Below, in pieces: positions 8,081-15,657 of a stretch of 64,000 nt of DNA. Position 1 is the stretch's first letter; each line of letters begins with the position of its first letter. Made by a program: the position numbers and the translations under genes. The notes beneath the pieces were generated by a model. That model had not been told where the DNA came from and ran no database searches. It was given only the letters and a program-made list of their open reading frames with translations. This DNA is from Rhodococcus_G sp042879035 (GTDB lineage Bacteria; Actinomycetota; Actinomycetes; Mycobacteriales; Mycobacteriaceae). Location of the stretch: NCBI RefSeq assembly GCF_042879035.1, contig NZ_JBIAOU010000007.1, positions 62,001 to 126,000 on the forward strand, read 5' to 3'.

Positions 8081-8091
8081 CCGATTATCGG
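8081..8091. promoter_or_regulatory. IclR-type box at the regulator start
   Basis: CCGATTATCGG has the same CCGA/TCGG arms as CCGATATTCGG with one inverted central step. It touches the ATG of the divergent IclR gene, where binding would repress its own transcription or translation initiation. Confidence 0.5.
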
Positions 8092-8143
8092 ATACTACCG
8101 CGGCCGCCCGGCCGAGCGGATCGACCCTCCAGAACCGTCCGAG

Positions 8144-8222
8144 TTTCGGACACCAGTATCCGAAACTGCTTGACGAGGTTCCCAACGCGTGCAATATTCG
8201 GTCATGCATTACCGATATTCGG
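8144..8222 (+). promoter_or_regulatory. IclR-controlled promoter of the monooxygenase operon
   Basis: In order: TTTCGGACACCAGTATCCGA (8144-8163; 18 of 20 bases match the element at 3449); a -35 TTGACG (8170-8175); a 17-nt spacer; a -10 AATATT (8193-8198); and CCGATATTCGG (8212-8222). The distance from the first element to the -35 (6 nt) and from the -10 to the second box (13 nt) equals that of the promoter at 3449-3528. CCGAGTTTCGG (8139-8149) overlaps the first element. Confidence 0.65.
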
Positions 8223-8292
8223 ATACCCCCACGAGCGCGCGATCCCCGGTCGAGTCACGCTCACAGAACCGACAACCAGCGAAGGGTGCCAG

Positions 8293-9903
8293 ATGTCCAC
8301 AGCGACAGCCTTCTCCTACTTCGAGCCGACACTGCACCAGAGCAGCGAGCCCCGCGAACTGACCGGTGACACCGCTCCCCACTCCGTCGTCGTGGTCGGC
8401 GCCGGCCCGGTCGGCCTCGCCGCGGCACTCGACCTCGCGCAGCGCGGCGTCAAGGTCACCGTCGTCGAGCAGGACGACAAGGTGTCCCTCGGCAGCCGCG
8501 CCGTCGCCCTCTCCTACCGCAGCCAGGAGATCCTCGCGCGCCTCGGGCTCATCGACCGCTTCCTCGACGCCGGCCTCGACTGGGAGTCGGGCCGCAGCTT
8601 CTACCGCGACACCGAGATCTGCAACTTCGCGATCCCGCAGACCTCCGACGCCCAGTACCCGGCGCTGCTCAACCTGCAGCAGCCGTTCATCGAGACGTAC
8701 CTCCTCGAACCGTGCCTCGCGCACCCGCTGATCGAGGTCCGCTGGTCCACCACCTTCGTCGACATCGACAACCGCGAGGACGGCGCCACCCTTACCGTGG
8801 AGAGCCCCTACGGCACCTACGACCTGCACGCCGACTGGGTCGTCGCGTCCGACGGCGCCCGCAGCGAGGTCCGCAAGAAGGTCGGCACCCACCTCGAGGG
8901 CACCACCTACAGCAACATGTTCGTGATCGTGGACCTGCGGCTGAAGCGGGACCGGCCCACCGAACGCCTGTGCTGGTTCGACCCGCCGGCGTTCCCCGGC
9001 AGCACCGTCCTCCTGCACAAGCAGCCCCACGACATCTGGCGCGTCGACTACCAGATCTCCGCGGACGTCGACCCCGACGAGGCCGTCAAACCCGAGACCG
9101 TCATCCCGAAGGTCCGCCAGCACCTCGACTGGATCGGCGAGGAGGCGGACTGGGAAATCGAGTGGATCAGCCTCTACCGCGCCCACGCGCTGTCGCTGCC
9201 CCGCTACCGCGAGCGTCGCGTCCTGTTCGTCGGTGACGCCGCGCACCTGCTGCCGATCTTCGGTGTCCGCGGCCTCAACAGCGGCCTGGTCGACGTCGCC
9301 AACCTCACCTGGAAGCTCGCCGCCGTGGCGGGCGGCGACGCCGACGCCACCCTGCTCGACACGTTCGACGTCGAGCAGCACGACGTGTGGGCGCAGAACC
9401 GCGACATCGCGCACCTGAGCACCCTGTTCATGACGCCCGGCACGTACGGCACCGTCCTCGTCCGCGACGCCGCCCTCGACCTCGCGCTCGTCGACGAGAA
9501 CTTCCGTGCCCTCGCCGACCCCCGCTACTCGACGCCGCTCGACTACCGCGTCGGCCCGATGATGCTCCCCGACCGCGGCGACTGGGACGGCGGCGTCGTC
9601 AGCGGCGGCCTGCTGCCGAACAAGCCCGTCACCACCGCGGACGACACCGTGTTCCTCAACGACGCCACCGGCCCCGGCTGGGCGTTGCTGTCCTTCGACG
9701 CCGAGGACGCGGACACCGGCATCGCCGGGCTCGCGCACGTCACCGCCGTCTCCGACTCCGAGCTCGGCCGCCTCCTCGACGCCCGCCCCGGCTCGGCGTA
9801 CCTGATCCGCCCCGACCGCCACGTGCTCACCCGCTGGCGCGAGTGGACACCCGCCGACGTCCGGACCGTCATCGACCAGTTCACCAAGGGAGAGATCCGA
9901 TGA
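8293..9903 (+). CDS. FAD-dependent aromatic monooxygenase (PHBH/MhpA class)
   Basis: This 536-residue group A flavin monooxygenase has the FAD dinucleotide fold at VVVVGAGPVGLAAALDLAQR (about residues 35-54). The second FAD motif is GDAAHLLPIFGVRGLNSGLVD, followed by LTWKLAAVAGG. A C-terminal thioredoxin-like tail typical of the phenol/3-hydroxyphenylpropionate hydroxylase group appears present. Such enzymes use NAD(P)H and O2 to hydroxylate a phenolic ring, which would supply the substrate for the nearby dioxygenase. The start ATG (8293) has GAAGGG about 8 nt upstream. The stop overlaps the DUF2783 gene (ATGA). The regiochemistry cannot be read from sequence. Confidence 0.83.
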   Translation: MSTATAFSYFEPTLHQSSEPRELTGDTAPHSVVVVGAGPVGLAAALDLAQRGVKVTVVEQDDKVSLGSRAVALSYRSQEILARLGLIDRFLDAGLDWESGRSFYRDTEICNFAIPQTSDAQYPALLNLQQPFIETYLLEPCLAHPLIEVRWSTTFVDIDNREDGATLTVESPYGTYDLHADWVVASDGARSEVRKKVGTHLEGTTYSNMFVIVDLRLKRDRPTERLCWFDPPAFPGSTVLLHKQPHDIWRVDYQISADVDPDEAVKPETVIPKVRQHLDWIGEEADWEIEWISLYRAHALSLPRYRERRVLFVGDAAHLLPIFGVRGLNSGLVDVANLTWKLAAVAGGDADATLLDTFDVEQHDVWAQNRDIAHLSTLFMTPGTYGTVLVRDAALDLALVDENFRALADPRYSTPLDYRVGPMMLPDRGDWDGGVVSGGLLPNKPVTTADDTVFLNDATGPGWALLSFDAEDADTGIAGLAHVTAVSDSELGRLLDARPGSAYLIRPDRHVLTRWREWTPADVRTVIDQFTKGEIR

Positions 9904-10097
9904 GCAGCATCACCACCGAGGACCTCGAGCGCGCGTGGGTCGGGCTCGGCGAACGCGTCGACCGCGCCGGCGACACCGCGGCACCCGCCTTCCTGACCCG
10001 GCTCACCCTCCTGCTCGCCGCCGAACTCGGCGACACCGAACGCTTCCTCGCCCTCGCCGACAAGGCACTCGCCGCGGGACGTGACGCGGACAACTGA
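9900..10097 (+). CDS. Small DUF2783-like protein coupled to the monooxygenase
   Basis: A 65-residue acidic, probably all-helical protein whose core LTRLTLLLAAELGDTERFLAL matches the pattern of DUF2783, a small family usually encoded next to FAD-dependent aromatic hydroxylases. Its ATG overlaps the monooxygenase stop by 4 bp, so expression is coupled. The role is unknown; a stabilising or effector subunit for the hydroxylase is a reasonable guess from context. It is directly followed by a terminator hairpin, so it ends the operon. Confidence 0.62.
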   Translation: MSSITTEDLERAWVGLGERVDRAGDTAAPAFLTRLTLLLAAELGDTERFLALADKALAAGRDADN

Positions 10098-10103
10098 AAA
10101 CTC

Positions 10104-10138
10104 GTGCCCGCCGCCGGGAACAACCCGGCGACGGGCAC
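10104..10138 (+). terminator. Hairpin after the monooxygenase operon
   Basis: A 15-bp stem with one mismatch (GTGCCCGCCGCCGGG against CCCGGCGACGGGCAC) and an AACAA loop, 6 bp after the DUF2783 stop. Confidence 0.75.
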
Positions 10139-10240
10139 CGTTGTAGAACGTGACGGCGTCCGGACATCCCCGGGTACCACATCAAAACAGTCGCTTCGAG
10201 CGACCACTTGCCGAGAGGCGAATGGCGGGCGTCGTCACTC

Positions 10241-10273
10241 GAAGCCGCCGGTACGTCCTGTGCCGGCGGCTTC
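10241..10273 (-). terminator. Hairpin after the MBL-fold gene
   Basis: A perfect 11-bp stem (GAAGCCGCCGG against CCGGCGGCTTC) with an 11-nt loop, 15 bp beyond the stop of the minus-strand MBL hydrolase. Confidence 0.6.
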
Positions 10274-10288
10274 ACCTTGTCCGAGACG

Positions 10289-11194
10289 TCAGCGCCCGGC
10301 GGCAGCCTGCGCGAGGTCGACCTCCGGAGCACCCCCGGGCAGGAAGCACACCTCGTCACCGTCGACCGACAGACGGCCGTAGTGCGGGGCAGGGAAGTGC
10401 GCGGGAAAGAGGAACGCGTCCGCGTCCAGCGCGCGCCGCACCAGATCCCGTCGCGTGGCGATCGCAGTTGCGAGATCGTCACACCCCGGCAGATGAAGCT
10501 CGGGGCGGGTCAGCTGGACCGGATGATGGAAGGCATCGCCACTGAAGTAGCCGACGACTCCGTCGGACTCGAGACGCATCAGGGCATGGCCCACGGTGTG
10601 GCCGGGTGCAGATTCGATGGTCAGGCCCGGAGACACGACATACGGCGTGGACACGATCCTGGCCTGGCCCGATTCGACGACGGGGCGCACACACTCGTCG
10701 AAGGTGTTGGGATTGTGATCGTTGGGATGCACGTCCGATCCCGACGTGTCCCACCGCCGGTACTCCTCGTCGACGAACAGATACGTCGCGTTGGGGAAGG
10801 TCGGCACCCAGACCCCGTCGACCTGCATCGTGTTCCAGCCGCAGTGATCGTGGTGCAAATGGGTGCAGAACACGATGTCGACGTCCTCGGCAGACACGCC
10901 CACGTCGGCGAGTCGCTCGAGGTACGGCACGTCCAGTCCGTCGAACTGGGGTCCTCGCCCGACACGGGCATTGCCGGTACAGGTGTCGACGAGCACGGTC
11001 AGGCGATCGATTCTCAGCACCCAGGTGTGAAACGAGAGCAGAAAGGAGTTCGCCTCCTTGTCGAGGAAGCCCGCGGGGAGCTGAGCGATACGACGATCGA
11101 GGAGCTCGCCGTCGTCAGTGATGAGACCGAGGGGCAGCGGTAGCGACTGCTCCGCCACTCGGTCGACCCGGGCATTCCCCAACCTGATCGTCAC
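10289..11194 (-). CDS. MBL-fold metallo-hydrolase
   Basis: A 301-residue metallo-beta-lactamase fold enzyme. The metal-binding HxHxDH motif appears as THLHHDHCGWN; further ligand motifs are SAPGHTVGHALM and FSGDAFHHPVQL (Asp), and a late FPAHFPAPHYG supplies the last His. This set fits the lactonase/thioesterase-like MBL subgroup. The start is GTG at 11194 with ACAGGTGG as Shine-Dalgarno 7 nt upstream. Longer upstream starts would run into the protease promoter region. It lies tail-to-tail with the monooxygenase operon and might process a pathway lactone or thioester, but nothing in sequence proves the link. Confidence 0.8.
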   Translation of the reverse strand: MTIRLGNARVDRVAEQSLPLPLGLITDDGELLDRRIAQLPAGFLDKEANSFLLSFHTWVLRIDRLTVLVDTCTGNARVGRGPQFDGLDVPYLERLADVGVSAEDVDIVFCTHLHHDHCGWNTMQVDGVWVPTFPNATYLFVDEEYRRWDTSGSDVHPNDHNPNTFDECVRPVVESGQARIVSTPYVVSPGLTIESAPGHTVGHALMRLESDGVVGYFSGDAFHHPVQLTRPELHLPGCDDLATAIATRRDLVRRALDADAFLFPAHFPAPHYGRLSVDGDEVCFLPGGAPEVDLAQAAAGR

Positions 11195-11412
11195 AGTGAA
11201 ACCACCTGTCAGCAGAAGCGAGGCGCACAGAAAGGTTCGGTGGGATCCGTGGATCCCGGGGCGGCCGCCCAGCCAGACCCTACCCGACCCGCTGCCGCGA
11301 CCAGGGAGGTCGACGCACTGCTCATTGCTCGTCCGAACCGGCACCCCCGACGACATTCGACGCAGTACGGTCGGTTCACACCAGTGCGCAGATTCGAGCG
11401 GATGCAGGGTCA

Positions 11413-12534
11413 ATGGACAGCAGCACGCGGGCCCGACGCGGGTCATCATGCCGGCTCCTGCGCGCGATGCTGCTGCTCGTCGCCGTCGTCGCGCTGCTGC
11501 TCGCCGGCAACCGCCTCGCACACGAGCCGGTGCCCTCCGACGTTCCCGTGACCGTCGCAGCTCCGCAGACCTCGCCGCCCGTCCCCCTCGATCCGGCGAC
11601 GCTCGAGGCCACACTGATCCCGAGCATCGTCACGCTCACCGCGAGCGCCGGCCCCCTGACCACGGCCGGCACCGGCATCGTGCTCAGCGCAGACGGGCTG
11701 GTCCTGACGAACCACCACGTGATCGACGGCGCCACCGACGTCGACGCGGTCACGTTGGCCACCGGCGCCGACTACGACACCGAAGTCCTCGGCTACGACC
11801 GGTTCCGGGACGTCGCGGTGCTGCGCCTGATCGGCGCCGACTCCCTCCCCGTCGCTCCCCTCGGCCGGTCCGCCGACCTCGCGCTGCGCGACCCCGTCAC
11901 CGCGATCGGCAACGCCGACGGCCGCGGGGTGGCGGTGTCGGCGAGGGGCGTAGTCACCGCACTGAACGAGTCGGTGGTCGCCCGCAACAGCTCCGACGGC
12001 AGCCGCAACCGGCTCACCGGCATGATCGAGGTGGACGCCGACATCCGGCCCGGCGACTCCGGAGGTCCGCTCGTCAACGCGTACGGCCTGGTCGTCGGCG
12101 TCAGCACAGCAGGCAACACCGGGATGCGGCCCGACCCCAGCGAGCAGGCCGCCGGCGAGCCGGTCCCGATCGAGTCGTACGCGGTGCCCATCGACGACGC
12201 CGTCGCGATCGCCGACCAGATCCGCGGCGGACGGGGATCGGAGACCGTGCACATCGGGCCGACACCGCTGCTCGGGGTCGCCGTCACCGACCTCGGGCAG
12301 GACCAGGCCGGTGCCCGGGTCGTCGCGGTCGGCGCGGGCAGCCCCGCCGAGCAGGCCGGGGTCGTGCACGGCGACGTGATCGTCAGCTGGAACGACACCC
12401 CGATCCGCTCCCAGTCCGACCTGACCGTCGAGATGGCCCGCCGCCAACCGGGCGACCGCGTCGAGATCGGCTGGATCGACGCCGCCGGGACACGGCGCAC
12501 CGCGTCACTCGTCCTGGCGACCGGGACGCCCTGA
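11413..12534 (+). CDS. Membrane-anchored HtrA-like serine protease with PDZ domain
   Basis: A 373-residue protein with a short cytoplasmic N-terminus, one transmembrane anchor (about residues 17-33, LLRAMLLLVAVVALLLAG) and an extracytoplasmic trypsin-like domain. The triad is His102 (TNHHVI), Asp133 (RDVAVLRL) and Ser216 (GDSGGPL). A single PDZ domain follows (about 280-370; LGVAVTDLGQ and AGVVHGDVIVSWN). DegP/HtrA family members degrade or refold damaged envelope proteins. The gene is monocistronic, divergent from the MBL gene across 218 bp and convergent with gtrA. Confidence 0.86.
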   Translation: MDSSTRARRGSSCRLLRAMLLLVAVVALLLAGNRLAHEPVPSDVPVTVAAPQTSPPVPLDPATLEATLIPSIVTLTASAGPLTTAGTGIVLSADGLVLTNHHVIDGATDVDAVTLATGADYDTEVLGYDRFRDVAVLRLIGADSLPVAPLGRSADLALRDPVTAIGNADGRGVAVSARGVVTALNESVVARNSSDGSRNRLTGMIEVDADIRPGDSGGPLVNAYGLVVGVSTAGNTGMRPDPSEQAAGEPVPIESYAVPIDDAVAIADQIRGGRGSETVHIGPTPLLGVAVTDLGQDQAGARVVAVGAGSPAEQAGVVHGDVIVSWNDTPIRSQSDLTVEMARRQPGDRVEIGWIDAAGTRRTASLVLATGTP

Positions 12535-12563
12535 GCTCGGCGGCCGGTCTTGTCCGGAAAACC

Positions 12564-13022
12564 TCAGCGGATCTTGAAGATGACCGCCCGCTGCACGATG
12601 AAGTTGATCACGGTCGCGGTGCCCTGCGCGACGCAGAACGCCAGCGGCACCTTCCACCAGTGGTCGGGCAACACGTGGAACAGGATCTGGTTCAACCCGA
12701 CCTGCACGGCGAACGTCACCCCGTAGAGGACGACGACCGCGACGAACCGGGCCCGGCTCGGCTCGGCCTGGAACGTCCACCGGCGGTTGATCAGGTACGC
12801 CGTCGTGGTGCCGGCGATGAAGCTGATCGACTTGGCAACCGCCACCGGCAGTCCGGCGAACAGCCCGATCACGTAGAGACCGAAGTCGACGATCGCGGAC
12901 AGGCCGCCGGTCACCGCGAACCGGAAGATCTGGGTCACCAGGCCGACGCCGGGAGCGCCCGTCTCGTCCTGCAGCGGCAGGTCCACGGCGGTGGGCAGGT
13001 GCGGTTCGGGGGTTTCGGGCAC
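12564..13022 (-). CDS. GtrA-like membrane protein (Rv3789 type)
   Basis: A 152-residue protein with four predicted transmembrane helices, including FRFAVTGGLSAIVDFGLYVIG and SFIAGTTTAYLINRRWTF, the GtrA family signature. In M. tuberculosis the homologue Rv3789 lies beside dprE1 and has been linked to handling of decaprenyl-phospho-arabinose or recruitment of arabinosyltransferases. Here the gene is divergent from dprE1 (126 bp apart), not co-directional as in mycobacteria. The start GTG at 13022 is chosen because translation upstream becomes Arg-rich and non-conserved; its ribosome-binding site is weak. Confidence 0.82.
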   Translation of the reverse strand: MPETPEPHLPTAVDLPLQDETGAPGVGLVTQIFRFAVTGGLSAIVDFGLYVIGLFAGLPVAVAKSISFIAGTTTAYLINRRWTFQAEPSRARFVAVVVLYGVTFAVQVGLNQILFHVLPDHWWKVPLAFCVAQGTATVINFIVQRAVIFKIR

Positions 13023-13148
13023 CCGTCGAGGGTAGGCGACGGAACCGGCGCGCTGTCGCCGAGTGTGCAGGCGTCGGCGCGACGGCCGGGCGGCTCGGAC
13101 GGAAACTGCACGCTCGGCGACGGCCCCGCGCGGGTAACCTCTCAGGCG

Positions 13149-14597
13149 ATGTCCACGACAGCAGATGAGGCCCCGGCTCCCGCGACGCCGCGGCCTCTGA
13201 CCACCCAGACCCGAACCCTCACCGGGTGGGGGCGCACCGCGCCGACCACCGCAGAGGTGCTCTCCACTCCCGACGTCGAGGTGATCGCGTCCGCGGTCGC
13301 CCAGGTCGCCGAGAAGAACGAGGGCAAGCCATCGCACCTGCGCCGGGGCGTCATCGCCCGCGGCCTCGGCCGTTCCTACGGCGACCCGGCCCAGAACGCG
13401 GGCGGCCTGGTCATCGACATGAATGCTCTGAACAGGATCCACCGGATCGACCGGGAGACCGGGCTCGTCGAGGTCGACGCCGGCGTGAACCTGGACCAGT
13501 TGATGAAGGCGGCCCTGCCGTTCGGCCTCTGGGTTCCCGTCCTGCCCGGCACCCGGCAGGTCACCATCGGCGGCGCGATCGGCTCCGACATCCACGGCAA
13601 GAACCACCACAGCGCCGGCAGCTTCGGCAACCACGTGGTGTCGCTGGACCTGCTGACCGCGGACGGCAAGGTCCGTACGCTGACCCCGAAGGGCGGCAGG
13701 CAGGACCCCAAGGGCGCGCTGTTCTGGGCGACGGTCGGCGGTATGGGCCTGACCGGCATCATCCTCAAGGCCACGATCAAGATGACGCCGACCGAGACGG
13801 CGTACTTCATCGCCGACAGCGTCCGCACCACGAGCCTCGACGAGACCATCGCACTGCACAGTGACGGCTCCGAGGAGAACTACGACTACTCGTCGGCGTG
13901 GTTCGACGCGATCTCCGCTCCGCCGAAGCTCGGCCGCGCCGCCGTCTCCCGCGGATCGCTCGCGACGCTCGACCAGCTGCCCGCGAAGCTGCAGAAGGAT
14001 CCGCTGCGGTTCAGCGCACCGACGCTGATGACGTTCCCCGACATCTTCCCGAACGGTCTCGCCAACAAGTTCGACTTCTCGATCGTCGGCGAGCTGTACT
14101 ACCGGAAGACGAAGAACGCCACCGGGCAGATCCAGAACCTGACGGCCTTCTACCACCCCCTCGACCTGTTCGGGGAGTGGAACCGCGCCTACGGTTCGAA
14201 GGGCTTCCTGCAGTACCAGTTCGTGGTTCCGCCGGAGGCCGTCGACGAATTCAAGAAGATCATCGCCGACATCCAGCGGTCCGGGCACTACTCGTTCCTC
14301 AACGTGTTCAAGCTGTTCGGCGAGGGCAATCAGGCGCCGCTGAGCTTCCCGATGCGCGGCTGGAACGTCTGCGTCGACTTCCCGATCAAGGCCGGCCTGA
14401 ACGAGTTCGTCACCGAACTCGACAAACGGGTCCTCGAATTCGGCGGACGGTTGTACACCGCGAAGGACTCGCGCACCACCGCCGAGACCTTCCACGCGAT
14501 GTACCCGCGGATCGACGAGTGGATCGCCACCCGCAAGAAATACGACCCCACAGGCGTTTTCGCCTCAGACATGTCCCGACGGCTGGAGCTGAACTGA
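13149..14597 (+). CDS. dprE1: Decaprenylphospho-beta-D-ribose 2-oxidase
   Basis: A 482-residue FAD oxidase, slightly longer at the N-terminus than the 461-residue M. tuberculosis protein. It oxidises the 2-OH of decaprenyl-phospho-ribose, the first half of the epimerisation that makes the arabinose donor for the wall. The PP-loop segment is RGLGRSYGDPAQNAGG, and the region around the FAD-linking/active-site His reads SDIHGKNHHSAGSFGNH. The motif GWNVCVDFPIKAGL places Cys408 at the position of Cys387, the residue attacked by benzothiazinone drugs. The stop overlaps the ATG of dprE2 by 1 bp (TGATG). It probably acts at the periplasmic face, as in mycobacteria. Confidence 0.96.
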   Translation: MSTTADEAPAPATPRPLTTQTRTLTGWGRTAPTTAEVLSTPDVEVIASAVAQVAEKNEGKPSHLRRGVIARGLGRSYGDPAQNAGGLVIDMNALNRIHRIDRETGLVEVDAGVNLDQLMKAALPFGLWVPVLPGTRQVTIGGAIGSDIHGKNHHSAGSFGNHVVSLDLLTADGKVRTLTPKGGRQDPKGALFWATVGGMGLTGIILKATIKMTPTETAYFIADSVRTTSLDETIALHSDGSEENYDYSSAWFDAISAPPKLGRAAVSRGSLATLDQLPAKLQKDPLRFSAPTLMTFPDIFPNGLANKFDFSIVGELYYRKTKNATGQIQNLTAFYHPLDLFGEWNRAYGSKGFLQYQFVVPPEAVDEFKKIIADIQRSGHYSFLNVFKLFGEGNQAPLSFPMRGWNVCVDFPIKAGLNEFVTELDKRVLEFGGRLYTAKDSRTTAETFHAMYPRIDEWIATRKKYDPTGVFASDMSRRLELN

Positions 14598-15358
14598 TGA
14601 TCAACGCGGTGGGCAACCCCCAGACGCTGCTGCTGCTCGGCGGCACCTCCGAGATCGGCCTGGCCATCTGCGAGGAGTACCTGCGCAAGTCCCCGATGCG
14701 GGTGATCCTCGCCGCGCTGCCGGGTGATCCGCTGCGCGAGAAGGCCACCCAGCAGATGAAGAATGCCGGCGCCACCGAGGTCGACATCGTCGACTTCGAC
14801 GCACTCGACACCGAGTCGCACCCGAAGGTGATCGACGAGGCGTGGGCCAAGTCGGACGTCGACGTCGCGATCGTCGCGTTCGCCCTCGACGCCGACGCCG
14901 AGGAGCTGTGGCAGAACCAGCGCAAGGCGGTGCTGGTGGCGAACGTGAACTACACCGCGTCCGTCTCGGTCGGCGTCCTGATCGGCGAGAAGATGAAGGC
15001 GCAGGGCTTCGGCCGGATCATCGCGATGTCGTCGGTGGCGGGTGAGCGCGTCAAGCGGGCCAACTTCGTCTACGGCTCCACCAAGGCCGGCCTCGACGGC
15101 TTCTACCTGGGTCTCGGCGAGGCGCTGGCACCGTTCGGCCCCAAGGTCACCGTCGTGCGCCCCGGCATGGTGCGCACCCAGTTCAGCGCGCACGTCAAGG
15201 AAGCACCGCTGACGGTGAACAAGGAGGATGTCGCCAAGCTGGCGGTCGCTGCGTCCGACAAGGGCAAGGAGATCGTCTGGACTCCGGGTCCGTGGCGCTT
15301 CGTGATGATGGCGCTGCGGCACGTCCCCCGGGCGATCTTCCGCAAGCTGCCGATCTAG
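14597..15358 (+). CDS. dprE2: Decaprenylphospho-beta-D-erythro-pentofuranosid-2-ulose 2-reductase
   Basis: A 253-residue SDR reductase that completes the DprE1/DprE2 epimerisation using a nicotinamide cofactor, giving decaprenyl-phospho-arabinose. The cofactor loop is LLLGGTSEIGLAI (residues about 12-24); the catalytic Tyr/Lys lie in YGSTKAGLDGFY with Ser upstream in AMSSVAGER. Length and a C-terminal basic/hydrophobic tail (FVMMALRHVPRAIFRKLPI) match the family. It is translationally coupled to dprE1 and followed 14 bp later by a 17-18 bp hairpin, so the two genes form a complete operon. Confidence 0.95.
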   Translation: MINAVGNPQTLLLLGGTSEIGLAICEEYLRKSPMRVILAALPGDPLREKATQQMKNAGATEVDIVDFDALDTESHPKVIDEAWAKSDVDVAIVAFALDADAEELWQNQRKAVLVANVNYTASVSVGVLIGEKMKAQGFGRIIAMSSVAGERVKRANFVYGSTKAGLDGFYLGLGEALAPFGPKVTVVRPGMVRTQFSAHVKEAPLTVNKEDVAKLAVAASDKGKEIVWTPGPWRFVMMALRHVPRAIFRKLPI

Positions 15359-15371
15359 TACATCGCACACG

Positions 15372-15411
15372 AGAACGGGAGTTCACGGCACCCGCCGTGA
15401 ACTCCCGTTCT
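15372..15411. terminator. Strong bidirectional terminator hairpin
   Basis: A perfect 18-bp inverted repeat (arms 15372-15389 and 15394-15411, loop ACCC). It lies between dprE2 and the converging truncated oxidoreductase, and so can terminate both. Confidence 0.85.
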
Positions 15412-15417
15412 GCTGTG

Positions 15418-15657
15418 TCAGACGGCCGTGCGGTCGTCTGCGATGAACGGGTCCGGCATCGGTGTCTCCGGCGCCCACATCCGTTTGCCGTCGGGCGAGT
15501 ACGGATAGTCCGCCGGCACCGTCTCCGGGTGGAACACCGAGTCGGGCAGGGCGATCGAGTCGAAACCGACTTCTTCGGCGACCTGGGCCAGCTCGCAGAG
15601 ATCCCCGGCGTCGATCGTCGCCGCCGCAAGGGACCACCTCACCGGAACACCGGTCAC
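15418..15657 (-). pseudogene. Truncated LLM-class (luciferase-like) oxidoreductase, N-terminal fragment
   Basis: Only about 79 codons are present. They match the start of an F420/flavin-dependent luciferase-like oxidoreductase: a first beta strand (PVRWSLAAATIDAG), a first helix (CELAQVAEEVGFDSIALPDS) and a loop ending WAPETPMPDPF. Family members continue for another 200-250 residues; here the frame stops seven codons later (IADDRTAV), right at the dprE2 terminator hairpin. The GTG start overlaps the DUF1214 stop (GTGA), so it was the last gene of the sulfotransferase operon. A 3' deletion ending at the hairpin is the simplest explanation. A functional 79-residue product cannot be excluded. 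Confidence 0.75.
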
